A DNA stretch of 43,210 nucleotides from Prolixibacteraceae bacterium. Its GTDB lineage: Bacteria > Bacteroidota > Bacteroidia > Bacteroidales > Prolixibacteraceae. This document shows positions 23,090 to 31,673 of the stretch, one piece after another. The first letter of the stretch is position 1; the number at the start of each line of letters is the position of its first letter. A model generated the notes under the pieces. That model was not told the origin of the DNA. It saw only the letters and a program-made list of their open reading frames with translations, and ran no database searches. Position numbers and translations under genes: made by a program. The DNA lies in the NCBI GenBank assembly GCA_028282195.1, contig JANQII010000346.1, positions 1 through 43,210 of the forward strand. Direction: 5' to 3'.

Positions 23090-24313
23090 ATGAAACATGT
23101 ACTTATTACAATCAGTTTTTTAGTTATTTTGCTGGCAGGAGCCTGTGTTTCCCCTAATTCAAAAAAAGAAAAGATGGAATATAAGAAAGGTCAGTATGGA
23201 TACGATCTGGAGTTTTTAAAAGAACATGTCACTACAATCGAACTGGTTGCAAATGAGTCCAGGATTGTTGTTGTACCTGAATATCAGGGCAGGGTAATGA
23301 CCAGTACGACTTCAGGCATGGAAGGATTTTCTTTTGGCTGGGTTAACCATAAACAGATAGCGTTGGACGAATTATCCGGGCAGTTTAACCCGTTTGGAGG
23401 TGAAGAGCGCTTGTGGTTTGGCCCCGAGGGTGGACAGTTTTCTATTTTCTTTGAAGAAGGAAAAGAAATGAATATAGAAAACTGGCTTGTACCTAAAGCG
23501 ATTGATACAATGCCCTGGGATGTGCAGGAAGTGAATCCCGAAACTGCTACCTTCTCGAAACAATTTCAATTTAAGAACTATTCGGGAAATCTGCTTCATG
23601 TTGATATCATGCGCCGGGTTAGTATAATTGATCCGGTTGAGATTGTTGACTTTTTGAAGGTTAAACCAGGCGAGTCCGTAAAAACGGTAGCTTACGAAAC
23701 CTTTAATCAGCTGAAAAATGCCGGTGAAAATAACTGGACCAAGGAAACAGGCCTGCTTTCAATCTGGTTGCTTTCCATGTACCAGAGTTCCGAAGGTACC
23801 ACCGTTGTAATTCCTTTTAAAGAAGATGCAGAAGGGATCATCTTAAATGATAATTACTTTGCAAAAGTGCCGGAAGACCGTCTGAAAATTGCAGATGGTG
23901 TTGTTTTCTTTAAAGCCGATGGAAAGTTGCGGAGCAAAATAGGTATTCCTCCACAAAGGGCATTGCCTGTTTGCGGCAGTTATGATGAAGATAACCAACG
24001 TCTGACAATTCTTGAATGCTCAATAGATACTACACAAACCGACTATGTGAATTCATCCTGGGAAGAATATCAGGATGAACCATTTCGTGGTGATCTTATT
24101 AATTCTTATAATGACGGGCCTCTTGAAAATGGTGATCAATTGGGTCCATTTTATGAATTGGAATCGTCATCTGCTGCTTATGAACTGAAAAGTGGTGAAA
24201 CCTGCTTCCATTTGCAACGGACTTATCATTTTGAAGGTTCTGAAGCTGATTTAAATGAGATCTCTGAAAAAGTTTTGGGGGTTTCATTAAATCAGGTTAA
24301 AGGTGTTTTTTAA
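23090..24313 (+). CDS. DUF6786-like lipoprotein of the fucose cluster
   Basis: 407 aa from the ATG at 23090, 38 bases after fucI. The signal peptide ends in a lipobox LAGAC (Cys18 or nearby), so it is a lipoprotein, probably periplasmic-facing or surface-exposed. The body is predicted all-beta: VVVPEYQGRVMTSTTSG (about 56-72), GGEERLWFGPEGGQFSIFF, VKPGESVKTVAYETFN and a closing ETCFHLQRTYHFEG. This resembles galactose-mutarotase-type beta-sandwich proteins of the DUF4380/DUF6786 kind. Given its place between isomerase and permease, a role in fucose handling (mutarotation or binding before import) is an inference. No catalytic residues can be assigned. Confidence 0.7.
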   Translation: MKHVLITISFLVILLAGACVSPNSKKEKMEYKKGQYGYDLEFLKEHVTTIELVANESRIVVVPEYQGRVMTSTTSGMEGFSFGWVNHKQIALDELSGQFNPFGGEERLWFGPEGGQFSIFFEEGKEMNIENWLVPKAIDTMPWDVQEVNPETATFSKQFQFKNYSGNLLHVDIMRRVSIIDPVEIVDFLKVKPGESVKTVAYETFNQLKNAGENNWTKETGLLSIWLLSMYQSSEGTTVVIPFKEDAEGIILNDNYFAKVPEDRLKIADGVVFFKADGKLRSKIGIPPQRALPVCGSYDEDNQRLTILECSIDTTQTDYVNSSWEEYQDEPFRGDLINSYNDGPLENGDQLGPFYELESSSAAYELKSGETCFHLQRTYHFEGSEADLNEISEKVLGVSLNQVKGVF

Positions 24314-24346
24314 AATTTGATGACCTAATTAAAATAGTTTCAGTTT

Positions 24347-24377
24347 AATGGATGCATGCAGCAGGCATGTATCCATT
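24347..24377. promoter_or_regulatory. Palindrome upstream of fucP
   Basis: AATGGATGCATGC pairs with GCATGTATCCATT (one G/T mismatch) around AGCAG, 22 bases before the fucP start. There is no T-run, so it is not a good terminator. It could be an operator for the GntR-type regulator or an mRNA processing/stability hairpin. Confidence 0.45.
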
Positions 24378-24398
24378 TGCTGAATAATACTTTTTGAT

Positions 24399-25682
24399 AT
24401 GAAAGCAAAAGTAGTTTCAAAAGAAGTAATGTTGCCGTTTATCATGATTACGGCTCTGTTTTCGCTATGGGGATTTGCAAATGATATTACGAACCCAATG
24501 GTGGCGGCATTTAAAACGGTAATGGAGATTTCTAATGCCAAGGCATCCCTTATCCAGTTTGCATTTTACGGGGGATACGGTACCATGGCTATCCCGGCTG
24601 CTCTTTTTGTGAAAAAATATTCCTATAAGAAAGGTGTTTTGTTAGGGCTTCTTTTATATGCTATAGGAGCGCTATTATTCTATCCTGCCGCACAGTTTGA
24701 AATGTTTGGATTCTTTTTGATGTCTCTTTACATTTTAACTTTTGGTTTAGCCTTTTTGGAAACAACGGCAAACCCATATATCCTCTCCATGGGTGATGAG
24801 TCTACTGCCACAAGGCGATTGAATCTTGCTCAGTCGTTTAATCCATTAGGCTCCATCTTTGGAATGATTGTGGCTTCCAAATTCATTTTAGCGGCACTTG
24901 AATCAGATATAAGAAACGAAGCTGGAGAATTGGTGTTTAAAACATTAAGTACAGCTGAAAAAGCAGTTATCCGTACGCATGATTTGGCGGTTATTCGTGA
25001 TCCGTATGTAATGCTGGGTTTTGTTGTTTTGGTGATGTTTGTAATTATATTGGTTTCTAAAATGCCGGAACGAAGCGATGCTGATCACACGATTCACGCC
25101 TGGGATTCAGTAAAACGCTTATTTAAGAATGTGAAATACCGGGAAGGTGTTGTTGCTCAGGTCTTTTATGTAGCTGCCCAAATTATGTGCTGGACTTTCA
25201 TTATTCAATATGCTGAAAACCTGGGGATTAAAAAGTCGGTGGCGCAAAACTACAATATAGTTGCTATGGCATTATTTATTTCCAGCCGCTTTATTAGTAC
25301 AGGACTAATGAAATACTTTAATGCCCGCTTGCTGCTTACCATCTTTGCTATTGGTGGTATGATTACAACAACTGGTGTAATATTAATAGAAGGACACTTC
25401 GGCCTTTATTGTCTTGTGGCAACGTCTGTTTTTATGTCTTTGATGTTCCCAACCATTTATGGTATTGCCCTGCATGGAGTTGGAGATGATGCTACCCTTG
25501 GTGCTGCATTCCTTGTTATGGCCATTGTTGGTGGTGCTTTGATGCCCCCTCTGCAAGGTGCAATAATCGATATGGGTACTGTAGGCTGGTTGCCCGCGGT
25601 AAACTTTTCATTTATTTTGCCATTTGTGTGTTTTATCATAATTGCCATTTACGGCTATCGATGTTTGAAAGTCCACAAATAG
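24399..25682 (+). CDS. fucP: L-fucose:H+ symporter (MFS)
   Basis: An inner-membrane sugar/proton symporter of the FucP subfamily. At 427 aa with 12 predicted helices, it has the family opening FSLWGFANDITNPMVAAFK (helix 1, including the Asn/Asp pair used in coupling). Helix 4 is TFGLAFLETTANPYILSMG, with the conserved Glu and NPYI. RRLNLAQSFNPLGSIFG is the loop/helix 5 signature. The C-terminal half has FPTIYGIALHGVGDDATLGA. It lies third in the fucose cluster. Related permeases also move glucose, galactose or N-acetylglucosamine, but the neighbouring fucI makes fucose the best substrate. A terminator follows. Confidence 0.92.
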   Translation: MKAKVVSKEVMLPFIMITALFSLWGFANDITNPMVAAFKTVMEISNAKASLIQFAFYGGYGTMAIPAALFVKKYSYKKGVLLGLLLYAIGALLFYPAAQFEMFGFFLMSLYILTFGLAFLETTANPYILSMGDESTATRRLNLAQSFNPLGSIFGMIVASKFILAALESDIRNEAGELVFKTLSTAEKAVIRTHDLAVIRDPYVMLGFVVLVMFVIILVSKMPERSDADHTIHAWDSVKRLFKNVKYREGVVAQVFYVAAQIMCWTFIIQYAENLGIKKSVAQNYNIVAMALFISSRFISTGLMKYFNARLLLTIFAIGGMITTTGVILIEGHFGLYCLVATSVFMSLMFPTIYGIALHGVGDDATLGAAFLVMAIVGGALMPPLQGAIIDMGTVGWLPAVNFSFILPFVCFIIIAIYGYRCLKVHK

Positions 25683-25900
25683 GCATTCTTAAAGGCTGCA
25701 TGGAGCAAAATTTATTTATATCACGTCTTTTTATAGAACACAATGATGAAAGCCTGAATGAAAATATAGGATTTTCATCTACTTTTTATATTTTTGAAAC
25801 GAATATTGAGATCTCATCGAAGATCTTTAGAACTTTAGTTGTTGCCCTTTTGCGGGCGATGACGGTTTTCTACGATATTCAGATAAGTTGTTGGGTTTAT

Positions 25901-25933
25901 AAGCCTGAATTGCAGAGGCAGTTCAGGCTTTTC
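25901..25933 (+). terminator. Intrinsic terminator after fucP
   Basis: AAGCCTGAA pairs with TTCAGGCTT across TTGCAGAGGCAG and is followed by TTTCC. It probably ends the fucI-lipoprotein-fucP transcript and separates it from the regulator gene 19 bases downstream. The 220 bases before it (25683-25900) show no gene. Confidence 0.7.
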
Positions 25934-25951
25934 CAGTAAAAACAGTATCGT

Positions 25952-26944
25952 ATGGCATTTAAATTTCAAATAGATCAATTTTCTACACAAACAAAGTTGC
26001 AACAGCTAATCCATGCTATTACAGAAGCAATCAGCAATAGCGATTTAAAAGAAGGTGACTTTCTTCCATCAGTAAACAGTTTAAGCAAAGAGAGTGGAAT
26101 TTCACGCGATACCATTTTTAAAGCATATACAAAACTCAAACAGCGCAGTATCATTTCTTCTACTCCAACCAAAGGCTATTTTGTTAGTAATGTATCTTTT
26201 AAGGTATTTGTACTGCTCGATAATTTCAGTGCCTTTAAAGAGCAGTTATACAATAGTTTCCGCAACGCATTGCCCGATAATTATGTGGTTGATTTGTTGT
26301 TTCATCATTACAATGCAGAAGTTTTTGAACAGCTTATTTTAAATAGTGTGGGACGCTACAGTATGTATGTGGTAATGAACATTGATAACAAGCAGGTAGA
26401 AGAAGTTGTAAAGAAAATTGATCCCAACAAATTGTTGATTTTGGATATGGGAGCGCCTGATATGCCGGAAATATCTTACCTGAACCAAAACTTCTATGAA
26501 GTGGTTGATGAATGTTTGTCAGCTGGTTTGGACAAAATAAGGAAGTACAACGAGTTTAACCTTGTTTTTCCTGAAGTTACGCCGCACCCGCGTGAAACTA
26601 TTGATGCTTTCAAAAGCTTCTGTAAAAAACACCAAATCAAGCATTCAGTAATTACAAAGCTTAATAATATTTCCGTAGAAGAAGGAATGGCCTTTTTTAC
26701 AATTAAAGATGATGATCTGGTTCAAATCGTAAAAGACTGCAAAAGTAAAGGGCTGAAATTAGGTAAGGATGTTGGTTTGGTTTCATACAACGATACTCCA
26801 ATGAAAGAAATAGTTAGTTCCGGTATAACCACTATTTCAGCTGATTTTAAAGAAATGGGAGAGAAAGCAGCCAATTTCATTCGTTCCAAGGAAAAAGTCT
26901 TTGAAACGCTTTCAACATGTCTTATCGTGAGAGGTTCACTTTAA
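25952..26944 (+). CDS. fucR: GntR-family regulator with LacI-type sensor domain, probable fucose repressor
   Basis: 330 aa. The N-terminal winged helix (about 1-80) has the GntR pattern QLIHAITEAISNSDLKEGDF, LPSVNSLSKESGISRDT and IFKAYTKLKQR. Residues ~85-330 form a periplasmic-binding-protein-like sensor (VYNDT-like end SYNDTPMKEIVSSGITTIS, EMGEKAANFI), as in LacI/GalR proteins. This architecture matches the FucR repressor next to fucI in Bacteroides, which responds to fucose. It is downstream of fucP on the same strand and behind a terminator, so it probably has its own promoter. The effector and operator are inferred from context. Confidence 0.82.
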   Translation: MAFKFQIDQFSTQTKLQQLIHAITEAISNSDLKEGDFLPSVNSLSKESGISRDTIFKAYTKLKQRSIISSTPTKGYFVSNVSFKVFVLLDNFSAFKEQLYNSFRNALPDNYVVDLLFHHYNAEVFEQLILNSVGRYSMYVVMNIDNKQVEEVVKKIDPNKLLILDMGAPDMPEISYLNQNFYEVVDECLSAGLDKIRKYNEFNLVFPEVTPHPRETIDAFKSFCKKHQIKHSVITKLNNISVEEGMAFFTIKDDDLVQIVKDCKSKGLKLGKDVGLVSYNDTPMKEIVSSGITTISADFKEMGEKAANFIRSKEKVFETLSTCLIVRGSL

Positions 26945-27098
26945 TTTTTATCATCTTGCTGTAAAGATTTAATTGTTTTTTCAAACAAAACACGGACTAC
27001 AAGTCTGCGGAGGGGGCTACAAGCCTTGATATTTATCACTTTCCCTGCTATTACTTATACAAAGTGTTAAACGCCTGGCATTCATTTCGTTTTAATCT

Positions 27099-28268
27099 TT
27101 AATAATTTAATCCAAAAGCCCAAAGCGGAATAACATTAAGGTAACCGTATTCGATGTCATCTTTTACCACAAATGATTTACCGTCTTTTCCTATTTGTTT
27201 TTGTTGCTTATTTTTTCCTCCAACCTCAAAAGTGTATTTTTCAATTAAAAAATCCGCTTTACTTGAAGATATTACTTCGTTTTTTACTCGCATTTGATTG
27301 AAAAAGAATGTTTCTCTCAAATTTCCGGCATTTGACTTATCACCAACTAAGTTGAAAATGATATTTGTATTATCTAAATACACCTTATCTACTTTCCCTA
27401 ATCCACGAATACCACTTGTTTCATTTCTTAACTGCCCAATAAGTCCAGCTTTTTCCATATATGAAAAATAATCGTCTAATGAATTCCGACTTACACTTAT
27501 CATTTCAGATATCTTGGAAAAGTTAGGTTTAAAAGGTACGCTTTCAGCAATAATAGAAAGCAATCGTTTAAGTTTTCGACTTGTTCCAACATTTAGATTT
27601 GCATATTGCGGAATATCGGATTCTAATGTTTGTACAATGATTTGACCTAAACGTAAATTCATTTCATTTTCAATTCCAAAAGGATAGTATCCACGCTTTA
27701 GATAGTCATTAAATAATGGTAATGGATGTTGAATGTTTTCAAGTTTCACTGCATTATTTATGATTTGTTCTAAGGAGTAAACTTCTGTTTCATAGTTGTG
27801 AAAGAATTTCAAATATTCACGAAATGAGAGTCCTTGTAATTTGTAAATTACCGCTCGACGGCTTAAATCAGCCGAACCTTTCAGTATATCAAGTACAGAA
27901 GAACCAGTGAATACAACTTTTAAGTTAGGGAATGAATCGTAAATATTTTTTAATTCACGAGACCAGTCTATGTATTTATGTATTTCATCAATAAACAAAT
28001 ATTCTCCAGCATTTTTATAAAAATCATTAGCTAAATCGAGAAGTTTGTTTTCACCAAAATATATATCGTCAGCTGATACATATAACGCTTTTTTACTATC
28101 TAATTTTTCCTTGATATGTTGTAAAATCATCGTTGTTTTTCCAACACCGCGAGCTCCAATAATCCCAATCATACGACTATCCCACGAGACTTTTTCGTAT
28201 AAATAACGTTTAAAATCTGTTGTGGTATTTTGCAAAAGCGTTTCAAATTTCTGATAAAGTGTATTCAT
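27099..28268 (-). CDS. AAA_14/DUF4143 ATPase
   Basis: A cytoplasmic P-loop ATPase of 389 aa. Walker A is GARGVGKTT (38-46). Walker B is YLFIDEIHKY (about 89-98), followed by sensor 1 VVFTGSS and the LSRRAVIYKLQGLSFREYL segment typical of AAA_14. The C-terminal DUF4143 domain (about 200-370) has a winged-helix-like ISEMISVSRNSLDDYFSYME and ends with a FEVGGKNK PD-(D/E)xK-like remnant. Such proteins are common single genes in Bacteroidales and archaea; their role is unknown, with defence or regulation suggested. A promoter-like TACCTTTG lies just upstream. Confidence 0.88.
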   Translation of the reverse strand: MNTLYQKFETLLQNTTTDFKRYLYEKVSWDSRMIGIIGARGVGKTTMILQHIKEKLDSKKALYVSADDIYFGENKLLDLANDFYKNAGEYLFIDEIHKYIDWSRELKNIYDSFPNLKVVFTGSSVLDILKGSADLSRRAVIYKLQGLSFREYLKFFHNYETEVYSLEQIINNAVKLENIQHPLPLFNDYLKRGYYPFGIENEMNLRLGQIIVQTLESDIPQYANLNVGTSRKLKRLLSIIAESVPFKPNFSKISEMISVSRNSLDDYFSYMEKAGLIGQLRNETSGIRGLGKVDKVYLDNTNIIFNLVGDKSNAGNLRETFFFNQMRVKNEVISSSKADFLIEKYTFEVGGKNKQQKQIGKDGKSFVVKDDIEYGYLNVIPLWAFGLNY

Positions 28269-28291
28269 TACTTCATATAAACTATTCTTTG

Positions 28292-28321
28292 CAAAGGTAT
28301 AAAATGCACAACAGAATCAAC
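28292..28321 (-). promoter_or_regulatory. Probable promoter of the AAA_14 ATPase gene
   Basis: On the minus strand TACCTTTG (28299-28292) matches the -7 TAnnTTTG element. GTTG, 18 bases upstream, is a near match to the -33 TTTG. The start site would be about 15 bases before the ATG. Confidence 0.45.
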
Positions 28322-28326
28322 AATTA

Positions 28327-28425
28327 TTATAATGTTTGTAAAATTGAATGTGCAATAATAGCAGCTATAAATGTTCCTATGCCTGCAATTATTCCAATAA
28401 TTTTAGATAAGCAATCTATATTCAT
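28327..28425 (-). CDS. Putative 32-residue single-pass membrane peptide
   Basis: ATG to TAA on the minus strand encodes 32 residues: MNIDCLSK, then an uninterrupted hydrophobic segment IIGIIAGIGTFIAAIIAH, then SILQTL. One membrane helix with a Gly-x-x-x-Gly-like face is evident. It lies about 60 bases upstream of the AAA_14 gene on the same strand. There is no recognisable family, and no clear ribosome binding site. It could be a small membrane protein or type I-toxin-like peptide, or a chance ORF. Confidence 0.35.
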   Translation of the reverse strand: MNIDCLSKIIGIIAGIGTFIAAIIAHSILQTL

Positions 28426-28439
28426 TTGTAATCAGTTTT

Positions 28440-28560
28440 AATAAACTTTTTATATGCCACTGAAAGTGGAAGTTTCGGGAGAAGCGGGGAGGAGTTTCCC
28501 TTCCAGCTTCTGGCTTCCAACCTGGTCTTATCAACTGGGTTGTTCATGAATTTCATTCAT
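28440..28560. repeat. Dispersed palindromic repeat, family E copy 1
   Basis: ATAAACTTTTTATATGCC, then GGAAGTTTCGGGAGAAG and CTTCCAGCTTCTGGCTTC with CCAAC, has the same layout as 43041-43170 near the window end. It sits between the ATPase and the alpha/beta hydrolase, with no ORF of its own. Confidence 0.5.
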
Positions 28561-28594
28561 TTGTTAAACCTATATATTTTTAATGCACAGTGGT

Positions 28595-29587
28595 TTAGTT
28601 AGTCAGTATCTTTTCAGCAAATCCGATACAGGCCTTTTCCACTTCTGGTTGTGTTTTCGAAAACATCCCGCATCCAATAACGTGGGTTTCGGCATTAAAC
28701 GCCTGTTTTGTTTTTAATTCAGAAGGAGTTCCCAATTGATCAAACATTTTTAGCATGGCATCAACCACAACAACGTCGTCCTGCTGTTTTTCATCCTGAT
28801 AGTAGTAAGCTAAAAACAAAGGCTGTTTTATCTTGCTGAACACATCTTTTTTCATGGTAGCCTCAATAAGTTGCTGCAGGTATACAGTTGCTTCCAGGCG
28901 GTAAAAACAATTCCAATAGCGACATTCTTTTGCTTCAAGGTCTTTATTGATGAAACGATAGTTGCCGCCCATAACTTTTCGGGCTAGCTGTAAGCCCCAT
29001 GGTTTGGACAACAGGAATGCAGCCGGATCATTTATCTTAACATTTGGTGATAACAGGAATAACGAATGAACCCTTTCCGGAAACTCAGCAGCAAGTTTTA
29101 AGGCCAAAGTACCTCCGGTTGAAGTTCCCATAAGGATAACTTTTTCCCCTAACTTTTGAGCAATCACTAAGGCTTCTTTTGCCGAATCATAAAGATGATC
29201 CGGTGTCATGTCTAACAGCGGCTCCGTAACATCTAAACCGTGTGATGCTAACCTTGGGATATAGAGGTTAGCGTTTAATGCCTTGGCAAAGTTTCGGTGG
29301 GTGGGGTAGCCTTCATATCGCGAAGCGGAAAAGCCGTGAAGGTATAATACGCATATTTCTGTTTTACTCTTGATGCTGTCATCAACCCAGTAAATAACGG
29401 ATTCATTATCTTCTTTAACAGGCAAAAGAGCTTCTTTTTCTTCTAAATAAGAATCAAGTGAATTAAGTTCAACATGAATTCGAGCTAAGTCATCAGACAA
29501 TACAGGTTCTTCCGGTTTTGGTCCCCAACGATAAATTAATATAGCAATAAGTACCAAAATCAGTATTATTCGGCTTGTTCTTTTCAC
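28595..29587 (-). CDS. Alpha/beta hydrolase, membrane-anchored (serine aminopeptidase S33-like)
   Basis: A probable esterase or lipase of 330 aa. One N-terminal membrane segment (IILILVLIAILIYRW, about 6-20) anchors it. The oxyanion region is VLYLHGFSASR (about 81-91). The nucleophile elbow is GTSTGG, with Ser near residue 155. The conserved late His is in AETHVIGCGM (near 303). Asp is likely in the DDVVVVDAML region. Fold and triad are clear, substrate is not. Neighbours (ATPase, Rieske operon) give no functional clue. Confidence 0.82.
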   Translation of the reverse strand: MKRTSRIILILVLIAILIYRWGPKPEEPVLSDDLARIHVELNSLDSYLEEKEALLPVKEDNESVIYWVDDSIKSKTEICVLYLHGFSASRYEGYPTHRNFAKALNANLYIPRLASHGLDVTEPLLDMTPDHLYDSAKEALVIAQKLGEKVILMGTSTGGTLALKLAAEFPERVHSLFLLSPNVKINDPAAFLLSKPWGLQLARKVMGGNYRFINKDLEAKECRYWNCFYRLEATVYLQQLIEATMKKDVFSKIKQPLFLAYYYQDEKQQDDVVVVDAMLKMFDQLGTPSELKTKQAFNAETHVIGCGMFSKTQPEVEKACIGFAEKILTN

Positions 29588-29687
29588 TTGGATGGATTTT
29601 AAAATTATGAATGTAAATATAATCCATCTAAGCGAAAACAGCTTATACTTAGTGAGTTATTATTAACCCAATATTTATAGGATATAA

Positions 29688-30110
29688 CTAACTAATATTT
29701 AGAATATTTCCGTTTTGAGTTACTGTGAATTTTGTCAGCGGAGAACTGGCTGGCCCGTTTAAAACCCCACCGTTTATGTTAAAACGAGACTGATGGCAAG
29801 GACAGGGGAGTTCATTTGTCCCCGGATCATAACCGACAGTGCATTGTTGGTGTGTACATATTTTTGATAAAGCTGTAAACTGGCTGGTTCCTGTGCGGAT
29901 AACAATAATATCACCAACATATGCAAAACCACCAATATCGCCTAAGGCTGAGTATTTGCTGTCAGATAAGTCAATCATTACATCCCCATTATTATCAGGA
30001 TTCATATCATCGTCATCACCGCTTGAGCTACATGAGCTAAAGTACCATGGGGAAACTAATAAAAAACTACCTCCAATTGCTGTTCTCGACAAAAAATCTT
30101 TTCTTTTCAT
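29688..30110 (-). CDS. Rieske 2Fe-2S protein, exported
   Basis: 140 aa. The N terminus MKRKDFLSRTAIGGSFLL resembles a twin-arginine-type signal with Lys-Arg in place of Arg-Arg, ending near SSCSSS, which could also be lipidated. The cluster ligands fit a bc-type Rieske: CTHQQC (Cys85, His87) and CPCHQS (Cys103, His106), with Cys90 and Cys105 placed to form the stabilising disulfide. It is an electron carrier of the periplasm or outer face. It is the third gene of a YceI-DUF5777-Rieske operon, 6 bases after DUF5777. No cytochrome b is nearby, so it is probably not a quinol oxidase subunit. Confidence 0.88.
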   Translation of the reverse strand: MKRKDFLSRTAIGGSFLLVSPWYFSSCSSSGDDDDMNPDNNGDVMIDLSDSKYSALGDIGGFAYVGDIIVIRTGTSQFTALSKICTHQQCTVGYDPGTNELPCPCHQSRFNINGGVLNGPASSPLTKFTVTQNGNILNIS

Positions 30111-30116
30111 GGCTTT

Positions 30117-30971
30117 CTATTTTATATTAAAAACTCGTATTAAATTAAATCCAAAGTAAATTTCGCCATCACCCCAGTTGCCCGTGTTTTCAGAAATAAA
30201 ACCTTTTTCAAACATGGCTTGGGTATTGGAAATTGTTAGCTGAAACAGGTGTCCGCCGGTTTCAACATCAATACCAAATGACAGGGGTGAACTGGCATCT
30301 GGAAAATCATTGCTGATCTGATAGTAATATTCAGCATTCAGGGAGACACGTTTGCTTATTTTAGCTGAAGCACCTGCTCCCAGCGCGAAGTTTGTATGAG
30401 AATCACCTAACCCTGGAACGTAGCCTGAGTTTAATGCTGTAGGCATCAATTGAAAGCTTACATCATTCAATTGGGTCGCCAAAAGTAATTGTCCCCAAAA
30501 AGTAGAACGGTCTGCCAAACCATCGCTTCCACCTGGAAAGAAATTACGCAAAGTTGACACGGAATAGCCACCAATAGCAACAATGTCAAATGGGCTTTGT
30601 GCAGTTGCCTGTACAAACTTTAGTTTAGCATATAAGTCGTATGTTTTATGAATGGTACTTCTTCCAAAACCCAGGTTGAATTGGTCGGAAACACCATAAT
30701 CGAAACCAAAGCGCATGGAAGCCTGATCCAATCCAAAAAGTTCGTAAAAACCACCGTTTAGCTTTCCAAACCTGTGCGCGATAAACAGAATTAATTCACC
30801 TTCAGTGGTAAATTTTGTTGCATGCCCGTTCACCAGGCGATTGCCCCTGAAAAGATCAATTGCTTCGTCTTGTTTATCAGTTGTTTCGTCGTTTACCAAC
30901 TCATCAAGGCTTTGCCCGTGTGTAGTTGAAAGCAAAAGCACAGATACAAATATTAATGTAATTTGTTTCAT
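30117..30971 (-). CDS. DUF5777 outer-membrane beta-barrel protein
   Basis: 284 aa with a signal peptide ending in THGQ. Mature sequence shows alternating strands and paired motifs of a small barrel: NRLVNGHATKFTTEGELILF (about 45-64), GKLNGGFYELFGLDQASMRF, YGVSDQFNLGFGRS and a C-terminal EIYFGFNLIRVF. The NGH...T...EL.F.I.HRFG opening is typical of DUF5777. The start overlaps the YceI gene stop by 4 bases (ATGA), and the Rieske gene follows 6 bases on. Role unknown; co-occurrence with YceI and redox proteins suggests part of an exported electron-transfer or lipid/quinone-binding module. Confidence 0.8.
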   Translation of the reverse strand: MKQITLIFVSVLLLSTTHGQSLDELVNDETTDKQDEAIDLFRGNRLVNGHATKFTTEGELILFIAHRFGKLNGGFYELFGLDQASMRFGFDYGVSDQFNLGFGRSTIHKTYDLYAKLKFVQATAQSPFDIVAIGGYSVSTLRNFFPGGSDGLADRSTFWGQLLLATQLNDVSFQLMPTALNSGYVPGLGDSHTNFALGAGASAKISKRVSLNAEYYYQISNDFPDASSPLSFGIDVETGGHLFQLTISNTQAMFEKGFISENTGNWGDGEIYFGFNLIRVFNIK

Positions 30972-31516
30972 GGTTTGATTTGTTTAAGGTTTGCTTTTAT
31001 TTCTACCTCAATTTCTTCTGCAATATTTTTAATAAGAATCCGTGGGATTTTTATTTTGAAGTCTTTTGTTTTCAATATGAATTCGGAGTGGGCTTTAATT
31101 TCGTTCTGTTGAAGGGTTATTTTCACTTCTTCACTAATTTCTTTTGTAACACCGTGAATGGTAATTGTGCCGTTAAATTTCACCAGTTGTGGTTCTTGTG
31201 AATTTATTTTTAAAGGCTTACTAAATGATCCTTCAAATTTTGCTGTCGGAAACTTGTCTGATTCAAGGTATTGTTCGTTAAAATGTTTTTGCATGAGTTT
31301 CTTTTTAAACTCAAAGCTTTTTATCGGAACAATGAATAAAATTTGATTGCTTTCAAGATCAACCCCACCACGAGCTTGGTCCGAAGTTGCTTTAATGTCT
31401 TCAAGTGGGGCATTGGAAAAGAACTGAACATGTGCGTTCCGGGTCGTAAATTTACTTTGCCCATAAGCTATAGAACAGAATAAACTGAGTATAAAAAGCA
31501 CTTTAATTCTTTTCAT
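30968..31516 (-). CDS. YceI family periplasmic protein
   Basis: A 182-aa lipocalin-like protein. Residues 1-20 are a signal peptide ending in IAYGQ. Family markers are VDLESNQILFIVPIKSFEF (about 52-70), MQKHFNEQYLESDKFPTAKF (75-94), and VKFNGTITIHGVTKEI, which is the G-x-HG-x-T signature strand. YceI proteins bind polyisoprenoids or quinone-like ligands in the periplasm. It is the first gene of the operon with DUF5777 and Rieske. Confidence 0.88.
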   Translation of the reverse strand: MKRIKVLFILSLFCSIAYGQSKFTTRNAHVQFFSNAPLEDIKATSDQARGGVDLESNQILFIVPIKSFEFKKKLMQKHFNEQYLESDKFPTAKFEGSFSKPLKINSQEPQLVKFNGTITIHGVTKEISEEVKITLQQNEIKAHSEFILKTKDFKIKIPRILIKNIAEEIEVEIKANLKQIKP

Positions 31517-31673
31517 AGCATATCATCTTTTCCGTTATCTTTATATAGTTAACAAAAAAGACAATAAAAGAGTTGAGCGTCTTTTATTTTTGAGCGAAAT
31601 CTCATAAACATTAGGATATCCCGTTTGTTTATGAATCAAACTATTTCGAATAAAATTAACCGACCGTTAAACT

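Noticed and set aside
24347-24377. Terminator between the DUF6786 gene and fucP
   Set aside because: The palindrome lacks a T-run on the transcript side, so an operator or processing hairpin is more likely.
25628-25939. 103-aa ORF between fucP and the GntR regulator
   Set aside because: It overlaps the fucP 3' end in another frame, has no recognisable features, and ends inside the terminator hairpin.
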